DNA of 64,000 bases. It comes from Gigaspora margarita. Lineage: Eukaryota; Glomeromycota; Glomeromycetes; Diversisporales; Gigasporaceae. Position numbers and translations under genes: made by a program. How positions within the stretch are numbered: the first letter of the stretch is position 1; each line of letters starts with the position of its first letter. The DNA lies in the NCBI GenBank assembly GCA_009809945.1, contig WTPW01001072.1, positions 70,194 through 134,193 of the forward strand, given 5' to 3'. Of this stretch, positions 22,936 to 35,143 are shown piece by piece. The notes under the pieces were generated by a model. That model was not told the origin of the DNA. It searched no databases and was given only the letters and a program-made list of their open reading frames with translations.

Positions 22936-23393
22936 GCTATTTATACTTGAAAATTTGTCTATAAATTACCGGTTGGTTGTTATTTGTTATGTTACTTTTT
23001 TGGGAAATAATTAATTGTGAAACATACAAATTTATACAAAATTATACGATCGACGTAGTTCAAGATTTGTCGAATTCTAAAATTAAAGTTTTGCTTATCT
23101 TTCAGTAAAATATTTAATAGTTTATTTTTTTCGAATTAATATGGGATGTATAAAAGGCTTTGTAAACAAAAGTAATTATATTTGTCTAATAAATATGAGT
23201 AAGATATTTTTGTAATGAACATATAAATTCTATTAATTAAAAATTAATTAAATGAATGAAATTCTAAAAATCTAATCAACGTCTTTTTTAAGAATGTTGA
23301 CAATATGCTCGGCACAATCAAACAAAAATTTGGTAGTCAAATACTTGTGATTAAATCGGACATGTATACAAAACTAGGCAAAAATTGTTGAAC
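22936..23393. other. AT-rich 5' flank of the HMG gene
   Basis: No coding frame. Presumed promoter region for the minus-strand HMG gene; no specific motif could be assigned. Confidence 0.35.
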
Positions 23394-23817
23394 ATATGGG
23401 CGGAAATCTTCAATTTTATGAATGGTTTGTGATTAAGTTAAATGATAAGATTAAATAGGATTTGAGCCAATAATATAATAGCATATGGGCGGATTTGATT
23501 CATATAATGATGGGTTGTTATATTGTACATTACTGATGTACAATATAACAAACCCATCATCATATGAATCAAATCCGCCCATATGATTAAAAGTGATTAT
23601 TTGTCGGTTATTGTAAAACTGCTTATTGATTGCTTATGAGTTACTTATAAGTTACTTATCAGTTTTTTATGAGCATTATACCGAACAGATTACCCAGAAT
23701 GATCCAAAACTGATCCATTACTTATCAAAATTGAACCGTTACTTATCAGTTTTTATGAGTATAATCACCTAATTTTATATAATCACAGCACTCTACTAAA
23801 AATTTCCGCCCATATGA
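23394..23817. mobile_element. MITE with CATATGGGCGGAAAT ends
   Basis: CATATGGGCGGAAAT at 23394 mirrors ATTTCCGCCCATATG at about 23803-23817. Inside, 23482-23586 is a ~50-bp-arm hairpin with the related end CATATGGGCGGATTTGATTC, so a smaller relative appears nested in the larger one. Confidence 0.65.
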
Positions 23818-24180
23818 TAACGGTAATTTGACTCTAATTGGGCAAATGATTGGCAGACACGGTCCTTGAAATGTCAAATTATCGTATTCGACAATTTGCT
23901 CATTTCCGCGTCGAATCTAGGTCAGCATTTTAGCCTTTTGTTAACAGGTTCTATAGCAAAATTATCAGTTGGGCATTTTTACTTAATGAATGGATGATTT
24001 TATGACATTACATACAAACTGAATATTATTTATGACCTCAAATAATTTATTTACATTACGACCCGAATATTTTTAATTTACGACCTGAATATTTTTAAAT
24101 TACGACCTGAATATAAAAAATTAAAATTCTTATATAGTTTGATTATTTTTTAATACTTTATAACAAACATTACAGTGCAG

Positions 24181-24749
24181 AACCGGTTTTAATTATTCGA
24201 GTTTATCACGTCAAATTTCGAGTTTATCACATCAAAATTCGAGTTTATCACGTCAATTATTAATTGATAATTTCTATATTTTCTATTTAACCTGCTAACC
24301 TTCTAAAACCCACTAATACTTGTTTATTATAACTTTTTTTAAAACTAAACCCTAACCCTAACCCCTAACCTTAAAAAATGCGCCCCAAAAAAAATTTAGT
24401 TTTCGAGATTTTATACTATAATTTCATTTTAATCTGGATTTTTTCTGCCACATTTGTCATTAATAATTGTCGTGGCTGAAGCTGGAAATTTTAAATATTT
24501 TAATATGAAATTTACAAAAAATTTTGGAATGCATTTTGTACGATTTTTTTTTATAGTTAGATTAGGATTTAGGGTTAGTGTTTATAATAAAAGAGTATAG
24601 TTGGATTTTAGCAGGGCTTATAGTTTTAAATCGAGACCTCTAATTTCCAGTTTCAGCCATTTCCAGCTACAGTAATTGATTTGATAAACTCGAATTTTAG
24701 TGCGATAAGTCGAATTTGATGTGATAAACTCGAATATTTAAAACCGGTT
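24181..24749. mobile_element. MITE with AACCGGTTTTAA ends
   Basis: The outer ends AACCGGTTTTAATTATTCGA and inverse mirror each other; GAGTTTATCACRTC occurs three times at the left. The region 24268-24440, with CTAACCCTAACCCC, matches 47295-47470 in inverse orientation. An inner pair GTCGTGGCTGAAGCTGGAAA/TTTCCAGCTAC links it to the MITE at 58256. Absent from duplication copy 2, so it inserted after the duplication or was lost there. Confidence 0.7.
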
Positions 24750-24796
24750 CCAACCTCTAACACAGATAAGTTAACATAATCTGAATAAATTATTTT

Positions 24797-26965
24797 TTAT
24801 TCATCGATGGTCAGATCTTGCAATTCATTATTAAAATTGATTTTGTATGAGAATAAAATTTACTTCCTTTGTCAACCATATCAGCGAATGATTTTTCAAT
24901 GTTTTTAAGTTTTATTTTTGATTCGTTCAATTCTAATAAGATGTTTTCATCATCTTGCTATTTTTTAAAAATTTTAGTTTTTTCTGCCGATGGAGATTTT
25001 TAGGATCCTTGCTCCAACATTCTCTCATCAAATCCAGATAACACGAAGTTGCTTCTTTATTAATAGTTGGCCGTAAACCCTGCAACATATTGCGATTGAA
25101 GACCGGGTTCATTTTTTGATTTACCAACAATATAAGATACCGTTACCCCATATAAGACTTCCCACATGATTATCTCAAATGAATAAATATCAGCAGCTTA
25201 AGAGTAATTTTGACCAGATAACACTTGTTGATTGATATAGGATAAGATTCTGCAAATTTTTTTCACCTTCCTTTTCCTCATTTGATGACATTGAAAGATC
25301 CAAATCTGTGATATATGCGCTATCCAAGGTATCCTGTAAAATATTTCCACGATGAATCATTTCTTGAGAATGAATTGCTTCAAGATCGGTAACAATGCAA
25401 TAGAGTAAATTAAGCTTTTTTTTCATTCCATTTGTGACATATTTCGAAAGCTTTTGACGTAAAGAACCTCTAATTGCATATTTTAAAACAATTATATATC
25501 TTCCATCTGGATGTCTTGATATTCCACATTATAATAATGAAGGATTTTGTATCCGATTTCACAAAACCTTGTTAACTATTGAGAATAAATAATTAGTTTA
25601 GGTTTTTTTTTAAATAATAAACTTTAATGATTTATCTCGTTTGTAATTTTTTGATTATGATTATGTTTTTCGGAATTATCAATTATTTTAAGTGCAACGT
25701 CTATTATAACATTTTGTTCTTTATCAAGCCAACTAGCACAGTATATCAATTGCAAAATCCACCTTTGCCTATCCGACTAATATTCGTAAAATTCTTCATA
25801 AGAATCCATGATGTTGTAATTGATATCTTTCATCGTCCAATATTTTTATCAAATTATTATCAAGGCCAGGAGAATATGATGATTTAATTATTTCTTAAAA
25901 AAATTTTCTATTAAATTAGTTCCAGCTAAAAAATGAATAAACAAAAAAATGTACATACTCTTTATAATTCTTTCTTTCTCTATTAATGAAAATTAGTAAA
26001 GACCAATTGAAAAAATGTTTATAACAAATCAATATTTATTTATGTTTTATACCAATCATTGGCACGTTGTATGTCTCTTGCAACACCAATTCCATTCCTA
26101 TAACAATTTCCAACTTCATTTATCGCAACAGCATCTCCCATATCCGCGGACTTCTAATAATATTCAAATGCTTTGTTTTCATCCTTTTCAACTCCTATTC
26201 CATTTTGATAACACAATCCAACTAGTTTTATTGCATCATTTCAGCAGATTTCTAGTAATACTCGAATGACTTATGTTCATCTTTTTCAATGCCACCCCAT
26301 GTTGATAACAACATTCGAATGCCCTTATGTCCATCTTTTCAACTTTTATTCCATCTTCATAACAAATTCCAACTTGATTTATTCCATTTGCATGGCCCCA
26401 TTTCAGCTGACGTCTGATAGTAAAAGAACGCTTTGTTTTTATCTTTTCTACTCCAAACCGTATTGATAAAAACCGAGATGATTGATCCATATAAGTCAGT
26501 CATTCATTTCCGCTGACTTTTATCATGAATAAATGCTTTATCTTTATGTTCGTCTTTTTTTCAACACCAATTCCATTTTTATAATATTCGCCAAGATTAA
26601 TAGTTCCAATAGAATTTCCTAGCTCTACCGATTTTTCATAATGTAAAATGCTTGTTTCTCATCCTTTTTAATCCATTTTCCATATTGATTGCAATATGCA
26701 AGAATATTTTGAATTATAGTATTGATTTGAATAATCGGATTTTCCTGATTATCTAAGCATAAATTAATTATTCCTTCTGAAATCTGCTGCTTGTTTATCA
26801 TATAACCACCTATCGAATGAAGAATTGAATCTATAGAGTTTCCATCCATAATTTCTTTATTATACAAATCACATAAATCCTTGATAATTCTTTTTAGATA
26901 ATTCTGTGAATCATCTAATAATCAATTATTATCAACACTTGATAAATTTTCTCCGCTTTGATCAT
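24797..26965 (-). pseudogene. Sel1-repeat protein kinase pseudogene, copy 1
   Basis: On the minus strand the order is an N-terminal helical part (about 26965-26640), Sel1 repeats (about 26500-26000), then a TKL-like kinase domain (about 25880-24900), ending at TAA 24797 after DLTIDE. Still visible: IGKGGF glycine loop and VALKIID lysine motif at 25830-25690, then MIHRGNILQ and YITDLDLS at 25380-25280, then GLRPTINKEATSCYLDLMRE at about 25080. The catalytic segment lacks the four residues DLHC present in copy 2, a 12-base in-frame loss that removes the catalytic Asp. A TGA replaces the CGA of copy 2 in the N-terminal part at about 26918. Several frameshifts separate the blocks. Not functional. 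Confidence 0.85.
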
Positions 26966-27694
26966 TATGTGATTAAAAATAGTGCAAATGCAGTGTGATG
27001 AATTAACCAGTAAATATTTACGTACGTACTGTTATGGATTAATTTTAAATTTTACGAAATTAGTATATAAATATCTTTTATATTAATATTATTATTTCAT
27101 TTATTTCTTATACGAATTAGTTATACTAAAAGGGGAATTACATGTACCTGAAAAAGCGCAGTGCATTTAATTTCGCGTCGATGCTAAAATTTTCGCGTTG
27201 ACGCCAAATTTATAACGCTGGCGCCATATTTTTCGCGTAAGCGCTAGACGTTTGAGAAATTCAAAATGTATAAAAAACTTTCGAATTAAAAAAGCCCCAA
27301 AGAGTTGACGCCCAGATTTTAATATAATAAATAAAATAAAGTGTATATTTACCATACTGTTGTTGAATTCCACTTTAACTTTAATAAACCCTTCGTAACT
27401 CAATTCAACGGAACGAATTGACTTTAACTTCGAAGAGATTATTAAAACTCGAATTTTTGTCATCAACATTCTTTTATTCGTACACGGTTAGAGTTGGATT
27501 GGCCCAATTCTCCATTAATTCATATCGCTCTCCCAATTAACCGTTACAGTACGTACGGTTTGGCTATTGCACGTTACTAGTGTTAGGTGCCCGGGCGTTG
27601 CCCCGGGTTGAGGTTTTATTAATTGGTTTTTATATTTTAGTTTTTATTTAATTAGATTTTAGAATATATATTTATATATTTATACAAATTTAGC

Positions 27695-28055
27695 TTTTAT
27701 AATTATTAGATTAAAGTTATATTTATTAAAACCCCTCTCCAAAACTCATCATAATGAAAACTGACCCTAACCCTAACCTTTAGGGACCCTAACCCTAACC
27801 TTTAGGCCTTATGTCTTATGATTATTAGTTTAAAGATATATATATTAAAACCCCACCCAAAGCTCAACATAATGAGAACTGACACTAACCCTAACCTTTA
27901 GGCCTAATAGTCATTTTAGGCCTCATGATTATTAGGTTAAAGGTATATTTATTAAAACCCCCCTCAAAACTCAACATAATAAAACTGACCCTAACCCTAA
28001 CCTTTAGACCTTAGGATTATTTTAGGTTTTATGATTATTAGATTAAAAGTATATA
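27695..28055 (+). repeat. Three tandem ~110-bp units in Helitron tail
   Basis: Each unit contains AAAACTCAACATAATGAAAA, then CTGACCCTAACCCTAACCTT and TAGGCCT, then TTATGATTATTAGATTAAA. CCCTAACCCTAACC here is internal and is not evidence of a chromosome end. A diverged copy lies at 9010-9240. Confidence 0.75.
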
Positions 28056-28059
28056 TTTT

Positions 28060-28417
28060 ATTTTTTATTAATCATAAATATAAATTAAATTAAATAATAA
28101 TACTTTTAAAATTATTTACAACTATTTACAAATTAATTAAATTAAATAATAGTACTTTTAAAGTTATATACAAATTAATGAATTAAATAATAATACTTTT
28201 AAAATTATATACAAATTAATTAAATAATAATACTTTTAAATTATATACAAATTAAATTAATAATAACAATACTTTTTAAAAACTATATACAAATTAGATT
28301 AATTAAATAAAATACTTTTAAAATATATACAAAATATATACAAATTTTAAAATATATAAAAAATATATACAAAATATATACAAATCTATTAATTTATCCA
28401 ATATATACAAAAAATTA
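28060..28417. repeat. AT-rich tandem repeat, ~40-bp unit
   Basis: Repeats of AATAATACTTTTAAAATTAT followed by ATACAAATTAATTAA, about eight units, degrading into ATATACAAAATATATACAAA near the helicase stop codon. Confidence 0.7.
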
Positions 28418-28980
28418 TTAATCAAAAACCTCTCTATATACAATATTTCTAGTATATACACCTTCTTTTCCTTCTATATGCCTATCTTTAACCAAGACTT
28501 TAATATTATCTTTTGAATAAACTCTTGACAAAGCTACATATAATTGCCCATGTGAAAAAACAGGTTTGGGCAAATATAATCTCATAATAGGAATTGTTTG
28601 GTCTTGTGCTTTGTTAATTGTCATTGCAAAAGATAATCTAATTGAAAATTGTCTTCTTACAAATTGAAATGAAAGTTCAGAATCTGCTGATATTAATTTA
28701 GTCGAGGTATAAAAATTCTTTTTCCTTTGTTGACTCCTATTATAATTTCAGTATCTAAAACAAATTTATAACAATTTTTGATCATTAATCTTGTACTATT
28801 ACATAATTCTTTAGATAGAGCAAGATTATATAAAAGAATAACAAGTACATCTTTCTTTAGTACCAAATGATAAGGTGGCATTTTACTTGGTGTTAAAGTA
28901 TTTAAAAAATTCAGTTGGATAAAGACTTTGATCAACTTGATCTTTATTCTCAACTGAATCAGCAGAAAAATATTCAAATT
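28418..28980 (-). pseudogene. Helitron PIF1-like helicase, C-terminal remnant
   Basis: Remnant of the replication-helicase protein that drives rolling-circle transposition. In order on the minus strand: YFSADSVENKDQVDQ, a frameshift in YPTEF at about 28918, LTPSKMPPYHLVLKKDVLVI, LCNSTRLMIKNC, GKRIFIPR, a second frameshift near 28700, then ELSFQFVRRQFSIRLSFAMT, INKAQDQTIP and HGQLYVALSRVYSKDNIKVL. These are the final motifs of the SF1 PIF1-type helicase, including the conserved GQLYVALSR. The Rep nuclease and most of the helicase are absent. Confidence 0.9.
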
Positions 28981-29185
28981 AGTGTTCCGAGGTTTGGGTT
29001 TGGTTTGGTTCTGGTTTAGCTGAACCTGGACTCAAACCTGAACCTGAACCAAAAATTCTGCTAGCTTTGAACTTGAACTGAACATGAACTTACAATTTTC
29101 TGAATCTAAACTGAATCTGAACTTGAGTAAAAGTTCAGTTTGGGTTCAGTTCAAAGTTCATAAACATGTTCAGGTTCGGATATCA
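28981..29185. repeat. GAACCTGAACC-rich repeat block
   Basis: Dense CTGAACCTGAACC/GGTTCAGGTTC words, with possible inverted ends TAGTGTTCCGAGG and GGTTCGGATATCA. It truncates the Helitron helicase. Could be a small hAT-like MITE, but no target duplication was found. Confidence 0.45.
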
Positions 29186-29529
29186 TTAGGAAATTTTATA
29201 AAAAAATATTTATCAATTAATAACCAGGGGATATATATTGATGCCAATCACTTCTGTGGGGTTATATCAATTATGACAGTAAATTGATATATATCTAGTT
29301 AATTTCAAAATGATAATAATTAATCTTGATTAAAATTGATATATATTAAATTTTATTTCAATACATATATATATAAAATAATAAATATGTAATTTTTATT
29401 TATTAAAAAACTTTATTTTATTAAAAAAATTTTTTTATTAAATTTTTAAATCATTATATATTTTCTACAACTCCCAACTTTTGCTATACACAATTACTAT
29501 AGTATGATATCTTTCATTCTTTTTGCTAG
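29186..29529. other. AT-rich non-coding stretch
   Basis: Contains TCAATTATGACAGTAAATTG-like words and A/T runs. No gene seen. Confidence 0.4.
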
Positions 29530-31090
29530 CAAACAAAAAAAAAGCAAGAACAAGAAAAACTAAACTGATACTTATTTTTGTACCAGTTCCAGATTCGAGA
29601 TCTCAATTCTGGTCCTCACTAATCCTTGCTGGTGAAGTACAAAGTTCAAGGTCTATAAAAAAAAAGATGTTAGTAACAACACCAAAATTTGATAAAAGAA
29701 AGAAAACTATAAACTGGTACTTATTTTTGTACCAGTTTCAGATTCGAGATCTCAATTCTGGTCCTTATTAACCCTTTCTAGTAAAGTACAAGACCTACAA
29801 GAAAAAAAGAAAAGTTAGCAATAACAGAAACAAAAAAAAAAGCAAGAACAAGAAAAACTAAACTGATACTTATTTTTGTACTAGTTCCAGGTTCAAGATC
29901 TCAATCCTAGTCCCCATTAATCCTTGCCGGCGAAGTACAAGACCTACAAAAAAAAAATGTTAGTGACAATACCAAAATGTGACAAAAGAAGAAAATTATA
30001 AACTGGTACTTATCTTTTAATCAGTTTTAGGTTCGAGATTTTAATTCTGGTCCCATTAACCCTTCCTGATGAAGTACAAGACCTACAAGAAAGAAAGAAA
30101 AGTTAACAACAATAGCAAAAAAATGAAAAAGCAAAGAAAACTATGAACTAGTACTTATCTTTGTACCAGTTCCAGGTTCAAGATCTCAATCCCAGTTTGC
30201 TGGCAAAGTACAGATCTACAAAAAAAAAAGATGTTAGTAACAACACCAAAATGCGATAAAGAAAAAAAAACTATAAACTGGTACTTATCTTTGTACTAGT
30301 TCTAGGTTCGAGATCTCAATTTTGGTCCTCATTAACCCTTTCTGGTGAAGTACAAGACCTACAAGAAAAAAAAAAGTTAGCGACAACAAAAAACAAAAAA
30401 AAAAGCAAGAACAAAAAAAACTAAACTGATACTTATCTTTGTATTAGTTCCAGATTCGAGAGTCTTTATTAACCTTTGCTAGCGAAGTACAAGATATACA
30501 AAAAAAAAAATATTAGTAACAATACCAAAATGCGACAAAAGAAAGAAAACTATGAACTGGTACTTATCTTTGTATCAGTTTTAGTTTTGAGATCTCAATT
30601 CTGGTCTCTATTAACCCTTCTTAGTGAAGTACAAGACCTACAAGAAAGAAAGAAAAGTTAGCAACAATAGCAAAAAAACAAAAAAGCAAAGAAACTATGA
30701 ACTGGTACTTATCTTTGTATCAGTTTTAGTTTTGAGATCTCAATTCTGGTCTCTATTAACCCTTCTTAGTGAAGTACAAGACCTACAAGAAAGAAAGAAA
30801 AGTTAGCAACAATAGCAAAAAAACAAAAAAGCAAAGAAACTATGAACTGGTACTTATCTTTGTATCAGTTTTAGTTTTGAGATCTCAATTCTGGTCTCTA
30901 TTAACCCTTCTTAGTGAAGTACAAGACCTACAAGAAAGAAAGAAAAGTTAGCAACAATAGCAAAAAAACAAAAAAGCAAAGAAACTATGAACTGGTACTT
31001 ATCTTTGTACCAGTTCCAGGTTCGAGATCTCAATTCTGGTCCCTATTAACTCTTGCTGGCGAAGTACAAGACCTACAAAAGAAAATAAAA
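29530..31090 (+). repeat. Minisatellite, ~145-bp unit, 11 copies
   Basis: The phrase CTGGTACTTATCTTTGTACC recurs at about 29567, 29713, 29865, 30003, 30149, 30280, 30427, 30559, 30705, 30850 and 30995. Each unit continues GAGATCTCAATTCTGGTC, TTAACCCTT, GAAGTACAAGACCTACAAGA and an A-rich block. The last spacings are 146, 145 and 145 bp, and those units are almost identical, indicating recent expansion. Small open frames inside are by-products of the repetition. Confidence 0.9.
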
Positions 31091-31097
31091 ACATTAA

Positions 31098-31300
31098 TAA
31101 AAAAAAGATCAAATAAAAAAAAGATCAAATAAAACTAAAATCAAATAACTAAGATCAAATAACTAAGATCAAATAAAACTAAGATCAAATAAAACTAAGA
31201 TCGAAAAAAAATTAAAATCAAAAAAAAAATCAAGATCAAAAAAAAAGTCAAAAAAAATTAAAAAAAAAACAAAAAAATAGAGATCAAATGAAATTAAATT
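31098..31300 (+). repeat. AAGATCAAATAAAACT low-complexity tract
   Basis: Imperfect tandem repeats of AAGATCAAATAAAACT that decay into A-rich sequence next to the minisatellite. Confidence 0.7.
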
Positions 31301-31441
31301 ATGAATTTTACTAACTATAAGGGGGCATCCATAAATAACGTTATGCTTGAGGGGGGTCCCCCAAAATATAATGATTTTCTAATATGTAGGAAGGTCCCCT
31401 CTAACATAATGCAATTTTTTTATAAAAATTTGTTTAAAACT

Positions 31442-31542
31442 TGATCCAGTGGTCTAAATTGGATGATTTTGGTACCATTCGAATCGTCTCGAGGAGAGGA
31501 TTCGAATAGTACCAATTTCATTTAATTTGGATCACTGTATCA
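31442..31542. repeat. Palindromic core module, copy P4
   Basis: GATCCAGTGGTCTAAATTGG, then GATGATTTTGGTACCATTCG and a mirrored half ending GGATCACTGTATCACG. The centre is CGTCTCGAGGAGAGG. Confidence 0.75.
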
Positions 31543-31624
31543 CGTTTTATTAACGAAATACTATTGGTTATTATGTTTTCTTATAAAATTACTATAAAAT
31601 TAATAGTATTTCATTAATAAAACG

Positions 31625-31729
31625 TAATCCAGTAATCCAAATGAAATGATTTTGGTACCATTGGATTCGTCTCTATGAGACGAATCGAATGGTACCAAAA
31701 TCATCCAGACTGGATCACTGGGTCACAAT
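31625..31729. repeat. Palindromic core module, copy P5
   Basis: GATTTTGGTACCATTGGATT, centre CGTCTCTATGAGACG and mirror AATCGAATGGTACCAAAATC, bounded by AATCCAGTAATCC and GGATCACTGGGTC. Confidence 0.8.
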
Positions 31730-31859
31730 ATATTCAAGTTTTTGTAAAATTTTATATATAAACATACGGATTTTTAAAATTTTTTTATATAGTAGAGGGG
31801 GGTCGAGAGCTACTATGTAGGGGTACATAACGTTATTTATGGATGCCCCCTAACTGGTG

Positions 31860-32754
31860 GTGACAATCACCAGTATCACATAACACAAAATAATTTAAAT
31901 TGTTTATTTTTATTTATACAATTATAAATATACAGTATATATAGTATATGTAAATAATACAAATATTATAGTTTCAATTATTTTATCAGCTACATGCAAC
32001 TAAACAACCTTAGATAAGACTTTTTTATAAATATTACAGCTGTGTTGTTTTGCTTACACTCAGCAACATCTACAGGGCTCACTTCGCTCATCCTGTAGTT
32101 GCTTTGCTCTGGCTATCACCTCTGTACCACTCTTTTTACTAAATACTCTATCTGGATTATCATTTTTCTGACAACCACTTCTGGAACTAACTCTAACTCT
32201 AACCTAATGCGGGCTAAATTTTTCAGTATTTTGACATTAGTTGTTAGGAAAATAATTGGAACTGACTCTATCTATATAAAGTTTAAATCTATGTATAATA
32301 AAATTAAGCTTTAAACCAACTATCACTATTACTATTGCTATGCATTATTAAATCAAGCACATAGTAAATCAATATGCAATAGTGATAATAATATATTCAT
32401 TATAAAATTTATCCTTAATTAATTCTTGAACTATACCTATTTTTTTTTCATAGCCATTTAAAGAAATATATCATCATTACTCATTAATTGAAGTCTTCGC
32501 CCTAAGTATCTAGTAATTACTACAATAAGAAATACTGATTAGAAAGAACAAGACATGTGCAATTAAATAAAAAAAAGTGCAGTTGAATAGCTTGTTCTAA
32601 TTCTAATACTAAGTGTAAAAAAAAAATAATTAATTAGGATTATAGTAAAATAATTATGCAATTCAAAGTTAAAAGTCATTCTAATTCTAAATGCAAAAAA
32701 AAAAAAAACTAGTAATAAAATCCTATCATTATGCATTATTGTTGTTGCCATATT
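31860..32754. other. AT-rich non-coding stretch
   Basis: No coding frame of note. Several CTATTGCAT and TAATAATA words. It lies 3' of the MULE remnant on the minus strand. Confidence 0.4.
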
Positions 32755-33735
32755 TCAATTTGTTTTTAGCATTATAAACTGGCTACCTACATGCTTTGCA
32801 TATATATTTTTATTTTGGTATATTATCTTCTGCAGGTTGTGTTTTTGCATAAATATCATCTGATGGTGCACAGGTATTTTCTTCAAGATCATTAAAATTG
32901 AGAACACTAAATGGAGTTTTTGATGAAAATACTTGTAGATTATGCTATTGTACATATAAATTTGGATCAAGAGGATTAATGTACTATGCTTCAAATGATA
33001 TGATCTAGGTTGGTTTCAAATGCTAATTTAATTTACTTGTTTGGTGGATGACTACGTAGTTTCTGAATATAAGGATCAGATATATGAGAGTTATTATTTT
33101 CATTAGTTGTATCATTAGTTAACTTTTTTTTGCGATGATGAATCCATTAACCATATCAATAAATTCTTTTTCACAACCCAAATATAATGCCAAATTGAGA
33201 GTTTTTTCCATTTTTCTGAATCTATATGCGTATTTAGTTTTCTTTGTACATTTTTTTTAACTTCACATGTGAATATATTCAGTGCTCTAAGCTTATTAAA
33301 TATAAGTAATTTGAATATTAATTGTTTATCATTGTTATCATGTTGGAGCTGAGTCATTATTCTCACAGTTTCAGCTTGCAAATTAGGTTGAATATCCTGA
33401 TCTTGAATATATTCAAGGTACCATTATTTAGAAATAAGAATTTAGCAATTTTGGAGTTCATTATGACTTGAAAAAAATGTGAGCAAACAAGCCTATAATT
33501 AATTATAGCTATGCATGTACATAAATGACCACCATCTTGTAGTAAAATGACATAATGCTTGTATGATTTGGTAAGATCAATAAGCTTCCAGACTTCTATA
33601 ATATCAGATAATTCTATTTCTTTTAAAAGAAACTGAAAAGATGTTTGCGACCTATCTAATTGATCTTTAAAAAATCCATCATTATCATCAGCAAATTTAT
33701 AGTACTGAAATCTTTCAAAAGAACTTGCAGACCTG
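32755..33735 (-). pseudogene. MULE-type transposase remnant with SWIM zinc finger
   Basis: The minus strand from 33735 reads FERFQYYKFADDNDGFFKDQ, then EVWKLIDLTKSYKHYVILLQ, then CTCIAIINYRLVCSHFFQVI. The last is a C-x-C-xn-C-x-H SWIM finger as found near the C-terminus of MULE and FAR1-like transposases. Downstream fragments (33381-33115 and 32994-32755) include LQAETVRIMTQ and PFSVLNFNDLEENTCAPSDD, separated by stops. The catalytic DDE part upstream is missing: the frame is cut at about 33735, where an AT-rich block starts. A short inverted copy of the FERF...ADD sequence lies at 35726-35765. Confidence 0.7.
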
Positions 33736-35098
33736 CAATATCTTTCGAAAGATTTTGCTAATGCAATTAATTTCGAATATATTTCAAAATATTTTAGTAT
33801 TCGAAATATTTCGAAATATTTTTCGAAACTATGTTAGACATGTGAAACCAAGCTGGATCAGTAGATCTGCAACCTGGATCATGTTGGTACCAAGAGTGCA
33901 TTGTTCAAAATGTTTTAATAATGTTCAAATATAATCTACAAACTCTGTATTACAAAATTAGATTAATCTGTTTATAGATCTTTAGTTTTTACATTATTTT
34001 TTTTTCGTTTGTTTTGTTTTGTTTTTTTTGTTNGTTTTGTTTTTTCTCTTTGCTTTATTTTTTTCTCTTTTTTTTATATCTATTTTTTAATTTTTTTCTT
34101 TTTATTTCGGCACTTTACAAAAACACTAATCTAACTTCTCTGGCGATTTGCAAGAAAATCTACAACTTTTTGCAACTTTGCAGAAACGCGATTTGACTTT
34201 GCAAGCCAACTTAGACGACACTTTGCAAGAACACAACTATTACTTCGCAATTTCTAAATTGCCAAGAACATTTTTTTAAAGAAATAGTTTTAGTTGAGCA
34301 CAAGTCTTTGCAAGGTTTCACTAGATTTTTTTCATTTGGCACTTTTTTGTTTTTGTTTTTTTTTTAAATTTTTTTTTTATTAATTTAATTTATTCTGGCA
34401 CTTTGCAAGAACACAACCCTTACTTCCTGGCACTTTCAAGAAAACCAACCCAGACTATTTTGGTATTTGGCAAACATGAAAAATGGAGATTTGGAGCTTC
34501 CTTTTTTTTTATTCAGTTTGTTATATTTTTTGTTTTTTAATTTGTATTTTTTTTATTTTTTCACTTCTCTACTATTTTTAGGAAATATTTAAAAAAGAGT
34601 GAAATGAAGATGATAGCCAAAACAAAAGAAATAGCTAAAACAAAATGATAGTTAAAACAAAGAAGTGAAATAATAGCTAACTGCGAAGTGAGCAAAAATA
34701 AGCATGTAGGACTAGTTTTTTATAGAATTATATGCAACTAAGTGCAAAAGTATTTTAAAATACATTTTCGTTTTCATTTTTTCATTTTTTTTTGGGATCA
34801 TTTTTTTTTGTTTTTATTTTTTTTATTCAGTTTGCTTATATTTTTTGTTTTTTTTTATTTTTTATTTTTTTACTTCTACACTATTTTTAGGAAGTATTTA
34901 AAAAGAGCGAAACGAAGACAATAGAAAAAACAAAAGAAATAACCAAAGCAAAACAATAGTTAAAACAAAAAAGCAAATAATAGCTAACTGCAGGGTGAGT
35001 GAAAATAAGCATATAGGACTAGTTTTTTTGGAATTATATACGACAAAGTGCGAAAGTATTTTAAAAATCATTTTCATTTTCTTTTTTTTTTTTTTTTT

Positions 35099-35143
<45 letters not shown>

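Larger units (their letters stand above)
23983..27566. repeat. Segmental duplication, copy 1 (3.6 kb)
   Basis: Matches 56619-60190 in the same orientation along almost its full length, starting CTTAATGAATGGAT and ending in CGCTCTCCCAATTAACCGT. It includes flanking non-coding sequence on both sides of a Sel1-kinase pseudogene, so it is a genomic duplication and not a retrocopy. Copy-specific differences include a MITE at 24181-24749. The right edge is cut by a Helitron end at 27577. Confidence 0.9.
27577..28980 (-). mobile_element. Truncated Helitron, 3' half
   Basis: On the minus strand it carries a helicase remnant (28418-28980), then a repeat-rich tail, and ends GCCCGGGCACCTAACACTAG followed by T at 27577/27576. 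A CCCGGG...CCCGGG hairpin sits just before the end. The end lies directly against the right edge of segmental duplication copy 1. The 5' half is missing beyond about 28980, where another repeat begins. Confidence 0.8.
31321..31850. mobile_element. 530-bp TIR element, GGGGGCATCC ends, TAA duplication
   Basis: Perfect 25-bp inverted ends beginning GGGGGCATCCATAAATAACG. TAA flanks both sides (31318-31320 and 31851-31853), which fits a PIF/Harbinger-type 3-bp duplication. The interior holds two palindromic core modules at 31442-31542 and 31625-31729. No transposase. The 143-bp element at 56019 has related ends. Confidence 0.8.

Noticed and set aside
27760..28000. TAACCCTAACCC runs resembling telomere repeats (also at 24350, 36110, 47370, 58340)
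   Set aside because: Only two or three copies at a time, embedded in dispersed repeats in both orientations; no long array, so no chromosome end.
30476..31132. Series of 60-70-codon frames with identical sequence
   Set aside because: They repeat exactly with the 145-bp minisatellite unit and have no protein-like features.
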